The notes below the pieces were generated by a model, which ran no database searches, was not told the DNA's origin, and worked only from the letters and a program-made list of their open reading frames with translations. The position numbers and the translations under genes are program-made. From assembly GCA_027575765.1 (NCBI GenBank), contig JANBPT010000242.1, positions 1 through 51,581 on the forward strand: 51,581 nt of DNA, read 5' to 3'. Each line of letters starts with the position of its first letter. Within the stretch, counting starts at the first letter, position 1. Origin of the DNA: Tieghemiomyces parasiticus (taxonomy: Eukaryota > Kickxellomycota > Dimargaritomycetes > Dimargaritales > Dimargaritaceae). Positions 34,303-45,820 of this stretch are shown in pieces.

Positions 34303-36590
34303 AGATCGAACTAGTGAATATCGACATGACTGTCCCCCTTTAGGCCCAACGAGTATACTAGTGGGAGTTACTGTATATATCGCTGCAAGAACAATTTATC
34401 ATGCCTCATGTGGTAGGTGTAAACCTACGCATAAAGATAGCTAGCTGCTAAGCTAAAATTCAGACCGGAGTTGGTGATTTAAGCGACATCCGATGTTTAA
34501 ATGAACAGTGACCGGTAGGTCTTTTTTACTTGAATAATAGCCAGGATCCTTCATAGCGGCTACTCGACTGGACCTAGGAGAGATCCCGGATAATAGTATG
34601 GGCGGGGCCGGGCGTCGGCAGGATACGTAGAGACGACTAGTTAGCAGTTGGATCAGGAATAATCGCAATAAAGAAAACGCCCTAAAAGAATAGAAGGCGG
34701 CACCACGTTTGGGTAATGAGGGCGATGGAAGGGTGGGGCCACCGTGGAGCTAGGAATATATACTTTTAATTAATCAACTGCTATTAGGCGCAGCCACCTA
34801 GGTTGGGTGGAACCGATTGGGATGATAAAGGTAGCCGGCTGGCCTCATATGGGATACGGATCAGGAAGAAGGGTTTTAGGCTACGACATCGCCTTATCAA
34901 TTAAACACGTTTAGTTCGGGATGAGCGAGATGAAATGAGTGTCTATTGCCCATGACTGGTCTTTCCCCACCTCTCGTTCCCTGGGCTGTCACGTATAGCG
35001 ACCGACAGGCCTTCAGTCGCCTCAATAGGAGAGAGCTGAAGAAGAGAGAAGTTTCATGACGGCGAATCCCTCAACCTAAATTTACAGGCATTATTAGATA
35101 CCCAGGCGGCTAGTATTCCTCCTGGTCGGGCTGGCTCACAGTATGTCATTCAAGGGATACTCCGATATACACCAACCTACCTATTTATTGATTGGTACGA
35201 TATTCCAAAGGAGCGGTTCGTCCTCCACCACCTCCGGTTTTCTCCACTCGCCGATCTCGTCATCTGCTTCTTGGCGACTAGCGGCCAGTTATCTCCTCTC
35301 CCCTCCCCTCTTCACTGTCTATCAATGAGGCAATCCCAGGTCTAGGGCACCGACTTCAAACTCACCTCCGTTCCACCTCCGCCATCCGCGTTCTGCTGGC
35401 GGTGGGCTTGCTTTTCTATCGTCAAGCCTCCCAGTTGTCACTTCCAACGATTATGTCCATTTAATAAATTAATATGATATTTCGCTTAACTCGCCCCTTT
35501 TCTCTTCTCCCTTTCAGTCAATCCCTCAAGTATAGGAGGAGATAGTAAGGTGGTAGCAAATCCAGTTTGGCTACAGCTAATGGGATTACCCTAAGCCATG
35601 AAACTTGTACTAGTCCCAGAACCACCAGGCCTGCTTTGGTAAGCGTGGTTGAGGGTAGCTATGTACGGGGAAGGGGGGGGGTAGGAGAGGAACATGGATG
35701 ACAACGTGCTGATAGGCTCCATTGAGATAACCCTTCGATCGTGATTTACCGCTAAGGCCGTGGATGACTCGTACGATTGGGCGATAGTCTAACGGCACCT
35801 CATTTTCGACTGCTCCGAAATTGGGGGGGGGCGCAGGGCCCCTTTTGCGAAAAGGGGTAGGACGCTTGGAATGAACCAGGAGGGTGGAGGGGTGCTTGGC
35901 AGGTTGTAAATTGATGTATTTCCCGTTTTTAAATTAATGCATAGAGTGCGGAAACCTAAAGGATTAGGACGAAGTAGTTACAATGTGGGCCCCACAGTAC
36001 CAATTCTAAGGAGTAAACCAGGGAGGTCAGTATTAAGCGTTCACAATTTCATCAGAAGCAGGCCGAGGACTGCACCGATAGAAAACTAGACAATTATCCA
36101 TCGGACAGGGATCCACGGTAAACCGCATGAGTCAAGTAAACTCCAGGAGCCCAGCCCGGTAGGGCTGCGCTCCAACTGGTTGGGGCTGACATACAGAGGA
36201 AGTAATATCACTGCGGTGTATGGTCGGTATGGTTAAACCAAACATCGCCCTGAGGGTCTTAATAGCCCCAGGCTACATATCACAAGGGCTGTATTGGTTA
36301 GGGAAGGAAATCACGTGGATATTTTTTATTTTCACCTCTACTACCAGCGGCGGATAGCCGCTAGCGACCAGTATTCGAGGGGTTGACATGCCTACCCAAT
36401 GGGGCATGAGAGGACCAGACAGCGATTCGCTCAGCTTCAGGGCAAGACAGCTTGTGCACATGGACATTGGTTCGTCATTCCTACTGATCAAGGCGAGCCG
36501 CCTACGACTACCTCGGTTCAGTATTTATTACTAACGCCGGCTTGCCACCCCCCACAGTCCCAACGATACCACTTCTATACCCGGTTCCTC
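34303..36590. other. 2.3 kb intergenic region with the second repeat copy
   Basis: No gene recognised. It contains repeat copy B at 34468-34701, C/T-rich stretches at 35340-35520, G runs near 35667 and 35823, and short open frames without domains. Confidence 0.4.
34468..34701 (+). repeat. Diverged dispersed repeat, copy B
   Basis: Matches copy A at 14287-14512 in order and spacing of the anchor blocks GGTCTTTT, ATCCTTCATA, GGCTAC, AATAGT plus G-rich block and GCCCTAAaAGaATAGAaGGCGG. It begins about 165 nt after the stop codon of HMG gene 2. Confidence 0.55.
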
Positions 36591-38462
36591 ATGCCCTCCC
36601 TCCTACGCGTATTACCGGGCGCCGCTCGGCCCGGGCGGCTCATGTCCCGACTTGCCCCCTTCCGCACCGTCCACCAGTCGGCCGGCAAGCCCGCACCGGA
36701 CACGTCGTCAGCGGCCACCGCCACCGACCGTAAAGCCGCTTTGCCGCCCCTGGGTCGACTCCCGGACGGCCGCCGCAAACTTGTATTCGACAACCGGGGG
36801 CCTAATTTCCAGGACTTTCTGCGGGCGGCTACGCAGACCGACCCGCATAACCCCGGTACGGACTCGGCCCTCCCAACCAAGTCTGATGCGGAGGCGCCCT
36901 ACCTGATGCCTACGCTGCCGGCCGATCCACGGCAGCTGGGCCAAGGTCGGCGTTTCTTTGTCGAAGTGTACGGCTGTCAGATGAACGTCAACGACACCGA
37001 GGTCCTTATGTCGCTCCTCCAGGAGGCCGGTTACGAGCGCACGCTGGAAGTGGACGATGCTGACATTATCTTCCTCATGACGTGTTCAATCCGTGATAAT
37101 GCTGAGAAGAAGATTTGGAATCGGCTGGCGCATTACAAGTCCCTGAAGGCCCGACGGTCCAACGACCAGCCCCCGCTGGTGGGGGTACTGGGATGCATGG
37201 CTGAGCGGCTCAAGGACAAGCTGCTGGAGGCTGATCGCTTGGTAGACGTGGTGTGCGGGCCCGACGCCTACCGCACCTTGCCGCACCTGCTCAGTTTGGC
37301 GCACCAGTCCATGATGGGCGTAGCTAACGTGCTCTTGTCGGCCGACGAGACCTACGCCGACGTGACACCCGTGCGTCTCCACCCCAACCAGGTTAGTGTG
37401 CACTTATCTGTTATGCGCGGGTGTAATAACATGTGCAGCTTCTGCATTGTCCCGTTTACCCGCGGTATCGAGCGCAGCCGGCCCATCGCCTCCATCGTCC
37501 GCGAGGTCGAACAACTTAGCGCCCAGGGGATCAAGGAGGTCATGCTACTCGGCCAGAACGTCAACTCGTACAGGGACGAGACCGAGTACCATAGCTACGC
37601 AGCCCCAACGTCAGCAGCCCCCGTTGAAGACGGAGCGCTCAGCGCCGCCCCAACCGCCCTCAGCCGCGGGTTCAAAACTATCTACAAGACCAAGTACGGC
37701 GGGCTCCGGTTTGCCGAGCTCATGGGGCAAGTCGCGCGTGTGGACCCGGAGATGCGAGTACGGTTCACCTCACCACACCCCAAAGATTTTCCCGACGACC
37801 TCCTACACCTGATACGGGACCAGCCCAATGTGTGCCGAAACCTCCACCTCCCTTTGCAATCCGGTAGCACGGCCGTCTTGGAGCGGATGCGGCGCGGGTA
37901 TACGCGGGAGGCCTACCTGGCGCTGGTTGACCACGTCCGCGCCCTGATTCCGGATGTTACTCTGAGCACCGATGTGATTGCCGGGTTCTGCGGCGAAACC
38001 GAGGCCGATCACCGTGATACCGTCGACCTGATGGCCTCAGTGGGCTACGATACGGCCTACATGTTTGGCTACAGCATGCGCGAGCGCACCCATGCCCATC
38101 GGCGGTTCGCTGACGACGTGCCTGCCGACGTGAAGGCTCGACGTCTCACCGAGATCATCGAAACCTTCCATACCCACGCCCGCCCGCGCCACCAGACCCT
38201 GGTCGGGCGGTCGCAGTTGGTGCTGGTCGATGGGTACAGTGCGAAGCACGGCTGCTGGCAGGGTCGGACCGACGGAAATCACAAGGCTTTCATCCAAAAG
38301 ATCGGGACGCCGGAGTCAGTCGCGACCGGAGCGGTGCCCTTTGAGATTAAGGTTGGGGACTACGTTGAGTTTGTGCCGACTTCTGTGTCCTCGACCGCCC
38401 TGCGTGGCTATGCCCCGGCACCCACGACTCTGGCGGGGTTCACTCAGCGCTATGGTCGGTGA
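36591..38462 (+). CDS. CDK5RAP1: CDK5RAP1-type tRNA ms2 methylthiotransferase, mitochondrial
   Basis: Radical SAM enzyme of the MiaB/CDK5RAP1 family, which turns i6A37 into ms2i6A37 in tRNAs; the animal protein works in mitochondria. 623 aa in a single exon. The N-terminus (MPSLLRVLPGAARPGRLMSR) is rich in Arg, Leu and Ala and low in acidic residues, fitting a mitochondrial targeting signal. UPF0004 domain Cys129 (VYGCQMN), Cys165 (MTCSIRD) and Cys202 (GCMAE) should hold one [4Fe-4S] cluster; the radical SAM Cys278, Cys282 and Cys285 (RGCNNMCSFC) hold the other. GQNVNSYRDE, LHLPLQSGS and STDVIAGFCGETE are conserved. An extra linker of about 45 residues after the GQNVNSYRDE motif is typical of CDK5RAP1 against bacterial MiaB. 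A TRAM-like domain ends the protein. GC-rich, intronless coding unlike its split neighbours. The frame opens upstream, but this ATG is the plausible start. Confidence 0.95.
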   Translation: MPSLLRVLPGAARPGRLMSRLAPFRTVHQSAGKPAPDTSSAATATDRKAALPPLGRLPDGRRKLVFDNRGPNFQDFLRAATQTDPHNPGTDSALPTKSDAEAPYLMPTLPADPRQLGQGRRFFVEVYGCQMNVNDTEVLMSLLQEAGYERTLEVDDADIIFLMTCSIRDNAEKKIWNRLAHYKSLKARRSNDQPPLVGVLGCMAERLKDKLLEADRLVDVVCGPDAYRTLPHLLSLAHQSMMGVANVLLSADETYADVTPVRLHPNQVSVHLSVMRGCNNMCSFCIVPFTRGIERSRPIASIVREVEQLSAQGIKEVMLLGQNVNSYRDETEYHSYAAPTSAAPVEDGALSAAPTALSRGFKTIYKTKYGGLRFAELMGQVARVDPEMRVRFTSPHPKDFPDDLLHLIRDQPNVCRNLHLPLQSGSTAVLERMRRGYTREAYLALVDHVRALIPDVTLSTDVIAGFCGETEADHRDTVDLMASVGYDTAYMFGYSMRERTHAHRRFADDVPADVKARRLTEIIETFHTHARPRHQTLVGRSQLVLVDGYSAKHGCWQGRTDGNHKAFIQKIGTPESVATGAVPFEIKVGDYVEFVPTSVSSTALRGYAPAPTTLAGFTQRYGR

Positions 38463-39321
38463 TATTCAGTTGGAGCTAGAAATATCTTGCGCCTATTGCT
38501 TATTCATAAATAGTATTGTTCTTAAACGGACGCAATCAAGTTTTCACCGAAGCGGTTGGCCTAGTAGTCAATCTTCTCAAGTGCGACGTGTCACAGGTTA
38601 ACACGGAGATGTGTCAGACGCGGTGCGCGGGGCAGCAGATTGGATATACTTACATCCCCCAGCCTAATGGCATCTGCATAATGAGGAAGTGAGGGAGGAG
38701 GAGGGCTGACGTCGCCCGTGGTCCCCCCTTCTGGCTAGGCTTTATACAGCCGCGAACCTTTGGTTTTCTTACACGATGGGTATCAGTAACTGTTGATGTG
38801 GTAGAGTGCCCTCTTATATCGCCAGCGGAGTATTGATGGTGAGTGTGTGTGAAGTAGGAGAGGGTAAGGGGCCCGCATTATCCCTCCTCGGCCTCTAGGA
38901 GGGTTTCAGGGATCAATCGATCCGATTCAGCTTATTGGGGAACTCCGGTCGGGTATAGCGCTGACGGCTTGACAGTCAGTTGGCGTCTTACCCTACCTTG
39001 CTGATATAGCGACTTCCGCTTTCCAAGCTCCGCAGTTTCGCAAGTGACATGGTATTGATGAATGACAACCTTCCGCCCTACTCGACCAGTGCATTAGCCT
39101 TTTCTACGCAGCCCTAACCCTTCGCAGTTAACCTCAGATCGGCCACTTGAGCGCAGAATCGTGCCAGCATCGATAGACGGTGCTACGCTGACCCAGCACG
39201 CCGATCCCCAGCACCGCTCCTTCAGAGCGGCCACCCCTCCCCAGCCCATTAGTGCCTCCCGCCCACTTTCGGACGGTCCAATTGGCCAATCCTTCCTCCC
39301 TACCTTGGCGAGTCGTGGTCC
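38463..39321. other. Intergenic, upstream of HEM25
   Basis: About 860 nt between two genes on the plus strand. No further gene is seen; it should hold the terminator of CDK5RAP1 and the promoter of HEM25. Confidence 0.4.
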
Positions 39322-40984
39322 ATGTCGGCCACTAATGTGCAGAATGTCTCGCCAGCCATTCACTTCATGGCTGGCGGTGTTAGCGGACTGACCAGCTGCA
39401 TCGTCGTCCAACCTTTCGACCTCATCAAAACCCGTATTCAACAGGACCCCAACCTGTCGCGCGTTTTGAAGCCTGGTAAAGGGGTGCAGCTCCCAACACG
39501 ATCGTAAGCGACAATGGAAGGGACACATACAGGTCAATATCTAGGCGTAGGAGCTACTGCCGGCCGGTTGGGCAACGCCTATTGCCATTGGAATGATGTT
39601 GCTAAATAATCATCGTGACCCATAATCATCTTTATATCACCCCGCCATTTGCAATCCAACAGGGCCGTAATCACCGTCGCCCGCGAGGTCATCAAGCACG
39701 ATGGCATTATCGGACTCTGGCGAGGAGCCTGGCCCACGGTCATTAGGTAAGGCTAGCGTGCCGTCCCTGGCGTATGGGGTCTCGCTGCTACTCTGGTAGC
39801 TGGTGGTGCATATGTTGCCGGCCGCGCAGGGCCTAACCTTCTGGACTTGCCCATCCCATTTTCCTGCACGCAGAAACTCGCCCGGGTCCGCGGCCTACTT
39901 TGCCATGCTAAACCAGTTCAAACAGATTATCGCCAAGGCCGAGGCAAAGCTGGGCGTACACCCGAGCGAACGGGTAGCGGAGGCCGCCTCCCATGATGAG
40001 TCCAGGCCGCAGGGTGCCCAGAAGGTGGTGCTGTCCAACACGGGGAACCTGGTCGCTGGTTCGTCCGCTCGGGCTCTGGTCGGGTTCTTACTCATGCCCA
40101 TTACCGTGATCAAAGTGCGCTACGAGGTAAGTACGCTACGACCACGTGCTGTGTTCCGTTTCAGTTGTGCGGTTGCCCGTTTGGGCTGGCCAGTGGTTTT
40201 TGGGCGGTCGTTGCTACTACCATACTCGCCCGGTACCGTGTAAGCTGACCGAAGGCGTTGGCCCGCCTCATAAACCTACCCACTCACTCATATCCGCCCC
40301 GGCCTTCATTTTCCCACCTTCTGACCATCGACATCACCCATGCGGTACGCAGAGCAACCTGTACAACTACCGGAGCATCTTCTCCGCCTGTCGTAGCATC
40401 ATGGCACAGCATGGCATGCGGGGGTTCTTCTCGGGCTACCTCCCCACGTTGATGCGGGACGCACCCTACGCGGGCCTGTACATCGCCATCTACGAACAAT
40501 TCAAGTTGCAGCTTCCCATTGCCCTTGAAAACGGCCTGAACATGCACCTACCGGTCCCAGTTACGGGGATGGCAGCTGGAATGCTGGCCGGTGTTACTGC
40601 CACCATGCTTACCCAGCCTTTCGATATGGTCAAGACGCGGATGCAGCTCCGGCCCGAGCACTACGGCACAACCTTACGCGCCTTTCAGGTGGTATTCAAG
40701 GTAAGATTCCACGATTGATATCAAATGAATGTACTGGCAAGGTGGCTTTTCCAACAGAAGGAACTCCTCGTATAGAGGTACTCACCCGGGATACCCTGAC
40801 CCGTCTTTGCCTCCACCGTGCCCACACTGAACCTCTGCAACAGGAGGACGGCCTGTTGGGCTTCTTCCGAGGCGCAGCCCTGCGCGTACTGCGCAAATCG
40901 GTCAGCACCTCAATATCCTGGACGGTATACGAGGAGATCATTCGCCGTAGCATGCTCAGCCCGCCCGAAAGTAGGCGGGCGTAG
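39322..40984 (+). CDS. HEM25: Mitochondrial glycine carrier Hem25/SLC25A38 (five exons)
   Basis: Inner-membrane carrier that brings glycine into mitochondria for haem synthesis. Exons 39322-39503, 39663-39746, 39874-40126, 40353-40700 and 40844-40984; donors GTAAGC, GTAAGG, GTAAGT, GTAAGA; phases match; product 335 aa. Three carrier repeats are visible: repeat 1 with HFMAGGVSGLTSCIVVQPFDLIKTRIQQ split by me as HFMAGGVSGL and QPFDLIKTR, then GLWRGAWPTVIR; repeat 2 with the degenerate PITVIKVR, then GFFSGYLPTLMRDAPYAGLY; repeat 3 with QPFDMVKTRMQL, then GFFRGAALRVLRKS. The SG in the first helix and the RDAPYAG block are typical of the SLC25A38 branch. The loop of repeat 1 is longer than usual (QQDPNLSRVLKPGKGVQL). 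The donor at 39504 was chosen because it alone gives the right phase. Tail to tail with uS10m. Confidence 0.93.
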
Positions 40985-41262
40985 GCCTCTTTGGGACGCT
41001 TCTTCCCAACGAAACGCAAAGGCGCCACCAGGCCACAGAGTGTTTGCCAAGGACCCGATCTAGCCGATACAAGATAATAGGAGCCACCATATACCAAAAC
41101 TTATATATATTTGGATATCTAAATCCCGTCTAGGAGCCAGAAAGGCCAGGTAAAGCCGTGGGGAATACATTATCTATATTGGCATAATGTATCTCATGTG
41201 GGGGAGGGGGGGACGCAACTGGGCCATGGCAATTCGATCAGCCCGCGCTGGATCTATAGTGT

Positions 41263-42804
41263 TTACTTGCGCTTGGTCGGGGTGGCCTTAGTCGATGGCT
41301 CCTTCGCGGCCTTCGGTGCTTGGGGCGCGGCCGGAACAGGGGGTACAGCATCGGGACGGACGCTCCGGATAATCTCACGGGCCACCTGGTCGATATCGCT
41401 CGTTGGATTCTTGCGCATTTGGGCTACGAGCTGTTCAGCTATGGCGCGGACGTCGCGCGGGGAGGCCTGCTGGAGAGGGTTGGCCTGAGCTGCCTTACTC
41501 TTGGGGTCGGTCAGGGCGTGCTGCAGCGCCTGGGCGTCCCGCTTGATAGCAGCGGCCTTCACCTCCTCGGCCTCCCGCGAGGCGTCCTGGAGGGTCTGGT
41601 ACTCAAACTGGTGCGTACGCATACTTACGCCGGCCGGCATATTGTCTTCGATGTAGGCCAGGAACGCCCGGAGAGTATCAGGATGAGTGTCCTTGATCTG
41701 GAGCATTCGCTTGACGCGGAGGCGAGCAAAGTTCTCCTGGGCGCCCTTATGGACGAAAGGAGACTTGTTGACCGTCCACCGCTGAACATGCGTGGGTAGT
41801 CCGATCGTGCCTGAACATGGGATGCGCATCACCTCGGCTACCTTGCGCAGAAAGTCCAAGTAGAACTCGACACGGTGATCTGAGAAGGACTCAAAGTGCA
41901 GATTGCAAGCCACGATGTTGTCCGTCGATGCGACCTTGCGGGCGGCTGAACAAACCAAAAAAAGACATCAAGCGGGCAGGAGTGGGACTGAGGTTAAGGT
42001 ATATGGTTGGACTGAGGAGGTGGCATCGGGGGCACGCCGGCCTTCCAGACGCTAAATGTACTGCACCGTAGAGGTCCAAGACCAGTTCGCCTACAACTTA
42101 CGGTTCAGCATCCGACTGGGCGGCCGCCGCTCGCGGGTTTCCGGCTCCTTGGGCTTGTTGAGTCGCAACACGCGGTCCATGGCCTGCATAATGGATTGGC
42201 TGCGGATGGAGGGCGCCATTCACAAGAAAAATTATCGAGGCGTTCAGAGTTGGTTAGCTACCAGCGCTTCGCGTGAACTCGAGGCCATATCATTGACCAA
42301 TTTTAAAGTGCCTGAGCTGGTACGGTTGGTTGGATCCTGAAGGAGGGGGTTCCTCTCTCGGAGGGTAGAAGCTTACCTTCCGGTATGGTAGGTGCGGGCC
42401 GTGGCCAGACTGACAACAGCGGAGGCTCGGACGAAATTGACCTGGTTATTTAGCAGAAAGAGCAGGTGGAGGAAGTTTGGTTGGCCTGGACGATAGGGTT
42501 TAGGTTGGTTGCTTTGAAAATCACGTCGGACTGGGCTGTACGAAATCAACACTTCTACGGTACTCAGAGTGGCCGAAATGGGTCTCGGATAGATTCGCTT
42601 ACCGCTTGGGTGGCGCCCAACCGAGCATGTAGTCGGAGAGCGGCGGAGGAGCGGGCCAGGACCATATCGGTGACTGTTGCAATCTCAGGATAAGAACAGG
42701 CTAGGTTGTTTGACAAGAAATGGCTGACGATGGGAAATCCAATACGATTGGCAACAGGAGAAACGAGGATGGTTACGAGGCCAGCAGGTGGGCTCACCCG
42801 GCAT
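41263..42804 (-). CDS. RSM10: Mitochondrial ribosomal protein uS10m (five exons)
   Basis: Small-subunit protein of the mitoribosome (human MRPS10). Exons on the minus strand: 42804-42798 (ATGCCGG), 42673-42603, 42441-42377, 42199-42102 and 41945-41263; donors GTGAGC, GTAAGC, GTAAGC, GTAAGT; all phases match; product 307 aa. The first about 50 residues (LARSSAALRLHARLGATQA, RASAVVSLATARTYHTGR) are basic and Ala-rich with no acid cluster, as expected for import. The S10 fold reads FYLDFLRKVAEVMRIPCSG, PTHVQRWTVNKSPFVHKGAQ, ENFARLRVKRMLQI. After the fold a Gln/Ala-rich helix and an Ala/Pro/Lys tail of about 100 residues extend the protein well beyond bacterial S10 (about 103 aa). The seven-base first coding exon is the least certain part; translation could instead begin at the Met in exon 2 (MVLARSS). 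Confidence 0.88.
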
Positions 42805-44357
42805 GAATAGGGATGCCCTGATCACTTTGCTTGAACCTCATGTGATCTGCCCGATCGAGAGCGCCTCGCCTGGTCACAGCCTTCAAGACCTGGCTGGTCC
42901 ACATATCACTCAATCGCCGGGGCCCTAATAAAATCACGTGATAACCAATCTCAGCAGCTACCGTCATCCCCCAACACTATAAGTTCCAATCCTAATGTCA
43001 GCATATGGCTGAGGCGGGAGGTCTTCAATGGGATGATTTCAGCTCGTGAGTTCCACCAGAAGACCCCTACGCCATGGTTGTAAATATCGTTTCTCGTTTG
43101 GGTATTGTGTATGGCCAATACACGCAACAGTCAGACCTGGAAATATATCTTTGTTGTCGACATTTGGTTAGGAAGGGAACGTTGGTCAGACTGACTGCAG
43201 CTGTCCTGCATCGCCTATATCTGTAGTGACAAATTTAGCGAATCACTTGGATAGCCCAGCCGTGGTACTGGACGTCGTGAGGCTACCATTCTGGCGGGGT
43301 AATACTAACTGGTTCAGCAAGGTCAGGACTGAGGCGAGAGGTAGCTACGTAGGCTCCTTCTTTCGGCATGCTCGCCCCTGCCGTATCACTCTTACCTAGA
43401 TCCTCACTGACATCATTATAAAATAATTGACCAATTTAACGCCTTGACACTCGTGCTGACAGCCGTCTATTCACTTTGATGCGTTTAACAGCGATATCCA
43501 AGCGGCGTGGGGTTACCTGTAAGGCCCTGTGCTGGAACTTAGCTACAATATCTAGCCGATTAGGACATATTTAGCAGTCGGAAACTACCTCTTATCCGAA
43601 TAGGAGGCACCAATTAAAACTTACAGCTTCATTAATTTAAGAACACTGGACGTCAAATTATCTTTCGGCAAGGCAGGTAGCAAACGCAGGCGACTAGGGA
43701 AAATGCCAGGGACAAACAAAGGCCTGGGTTGGGGGCTACTGCCTTGATTGGTAGTTATTCGTACCAATGTCGCAGTGGACGCGCCGCCTCTTCACCTCTA
43801 GGTTACCTCCTGCACTTCAAATCGAGGGAGCGCGCCCAGTTCTCAGAAATAGGTATTGACCAAACGACGGTAACGCAATATTAGGGGGTCCGGTTCACTG
43901 ACGGAACCAGACGGACAGCCTTCGATACGAATCGTGCGGCGCGTCTGGCCAATTTTCGAGGCCCAATGTCTTCCAACGACCTAGACTTCACCAAAACATT
44001 TATTGGTGAGGGCCAGCATCCACTGAGTATCAAGAAAAGTGTCGAGTCGCGATCATGCCGCTTTACTCACCCGACGGCCACGCATCCCCTGCCTCTCAAT
44101 TGCCTCTCTCCTAGGAGCAGCAGGTGTATAAAGGCGAATGCTCTCAGCGCTACTTCGTAAACCACACACTAATTTATTGGCATCATTTCGCTGATCGTGG
44201 TGGACAGCCATAACTATCTAATTAATATTTCGTCTTGCACAACTGCTGTCCAAATTCTTGCCCATAATATAACTTTGATAAGTTTGGTGACCACTCGCCC
44301 AACTTCTGACACTCTGACCATTTCCGTGCCCAATCCAAGGCCGATAAATACCAACTT
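42805..44357. other. Intergenic between uS10m and the Ytp1-like gene
   Basis: About 1.55 kb. No gene recognised. A short open frame at 43966-44160 begins with an ATG and could be a first exon of the Ytp1-like gene, but no phase-consistent junction was found. Confidence 0.35.
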
Positions 44358-45820
44358 GTAGTTTCTATTGTATTGCTGGGCGCTTAAGTCATCGTCCTTC
44401 CCGCACTGCTATTCAACACTTCTGTTCTCTTTCTTTTATCCCGTACATTTTTCACCACTGCCGTCGATTTCTGATTTTTCGACCCTGCAACTTTCCCTGG
44501 CCATCTTTATCCTCACCATAGTGACGGCCTACCTCGTCCTGATACCCACTAGTGTCATCTTCGGCCTAACCAAGTCACGTTATCATTTCGCACTGCAGCT
44601 CCTTACCGCCTCGGTGGCCAGCGTCGGATACATGTTCAGTTTTCTCGTTCGTACCGACCGGAGTTATAATGCCCGCAAAGGACTCGGGTTTTTCATGGTG
44701 TATACCTTGGCGCTGCAACTTGTCTGCAGGCTTTTAAAGATTGTGTGCCTCAGGAGCCGTGGTACTGTTGAGGCTGCCGAAACCTGGTGGCCCACGACCA
44801 TCCTTGTTCGTACTGGAGGCTATAATTCTGGCACGCGCAGTGGTCGATTGGCTTCCTACAGGACGCGGATGTGCAGGCCTATCAGTAGACTACTGATCGC
44901 CGAAGCTGGGGGTCCGCAGGGTCGCATGGCTCTCCATTGAGCGACCTATCTGCACCACATCCTTGACACCTATAGTTTGGTCGCGGCCTACACCGAGGTA
45001 TTGCTGGGTACCCTTGTCACTCTAGAATTTTACTACGCCCCTGAGACGGGTCGGTGTGCAGTCCATTTCATCAAAATTTCGCTTCTGGCTGCTTTTGGTG
45101 TGATCCAGATCCTCCTCCTCCGCTGGGGCACCGTGTGGCTCATCCAACACGACCGACCCATCGAGCAATTTGAAGGTCTTTTCTCCTTACTTTTATGGGA
45201 CTTTCACCGTCCTCCACGAGCACAATATCTGGGCTCCGTGGAGCCACCTGGACTTGGGGTACATTTTCATCGACGTCATTTCCCTATTCGGTGGGTTTGA
45301 GTCATTATCCGTAACCCGATTCAATTTGATGGGTCCGCGGGCCCGATCGCCCTTCATTGCGCCCATCTTCTTGTTCGTCGGTATGTCCATGGGGTTCCAC
45401 CAGCAACACACGCACATCTGGTTGGCCGTCCATGGGCAGTTTGCTCCCGCCTCGGGGACCGCGGCTGTGTGCCGCATAATCGAATTTGTGATCTTATTCA
45501 ACGACTCCACCGCTACCCCATTCATCATGCATCCGCTCATGTTCGTCACGGGGTTCTTTGCGACGCTGGCCGGGTATCTACTCATGGTCTCCACCAATGA
45601 GCAGACCAACTACTTGATGGACCTCCATCTTGACGTCGGTAGTTACGGCATAACGCACAGGTCATTCGCGTTTTTGACTAGTACATTCTCCCTGGCCATG
45701 GTGGTGCTGTATGAGGCCGTCAACTATATGGCGTCCCCAGTCTCCGCAGACGTAGAGGTCGGCCTGGAATCTTTCGAATTCCCTAACTATGAGTGCCGAA
45801 TCAGTGAGTCGAGCTGACCA
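44358..45820 (+). pseudogene. Ytp1-like membrane protein, disrupted
   Basis: Related to the fungal Ytp1 family (DUF2427 plus Ytp1 C-terminal domain), multi-pass membrane proteins of unknown function. Part 1 (44358-44940) has TAYLVLIPTSVIFGLTKSRY and HFALQLLTASVASVGYMF. Part 2, in the same frame (to about 45175), has VLLGTLVTLEFYYAPE and LLLRWGTVWLIQHDRPIEQF. Part 3, shifted by one base (about 45173-45820), has NIWAPWSHLDLGYIFIDV, AVCRIIEFVILFNDST and HPLMFVTGFFATLAGYLL, matching the Ytp1 C-terminus. Defects: no ATG found in frame at the 5' end, an in-frame TGA at 44938-44940, and a +1 shift near 45172-45177 with no room for an intron. The TGA might be removed by an unrecognised intron; the shift is harder to explain except by mutation or a sequence error. 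Conserved DLQH-type residues are altered (DLGY). Confidence 0.65.

Noticed and set aside
45193..45609. 138-codon minus-strand frame within the Ytp1-like gene
   Set aside because: The opposite strand encodes recognisable Ytp1 segments; this one has none.
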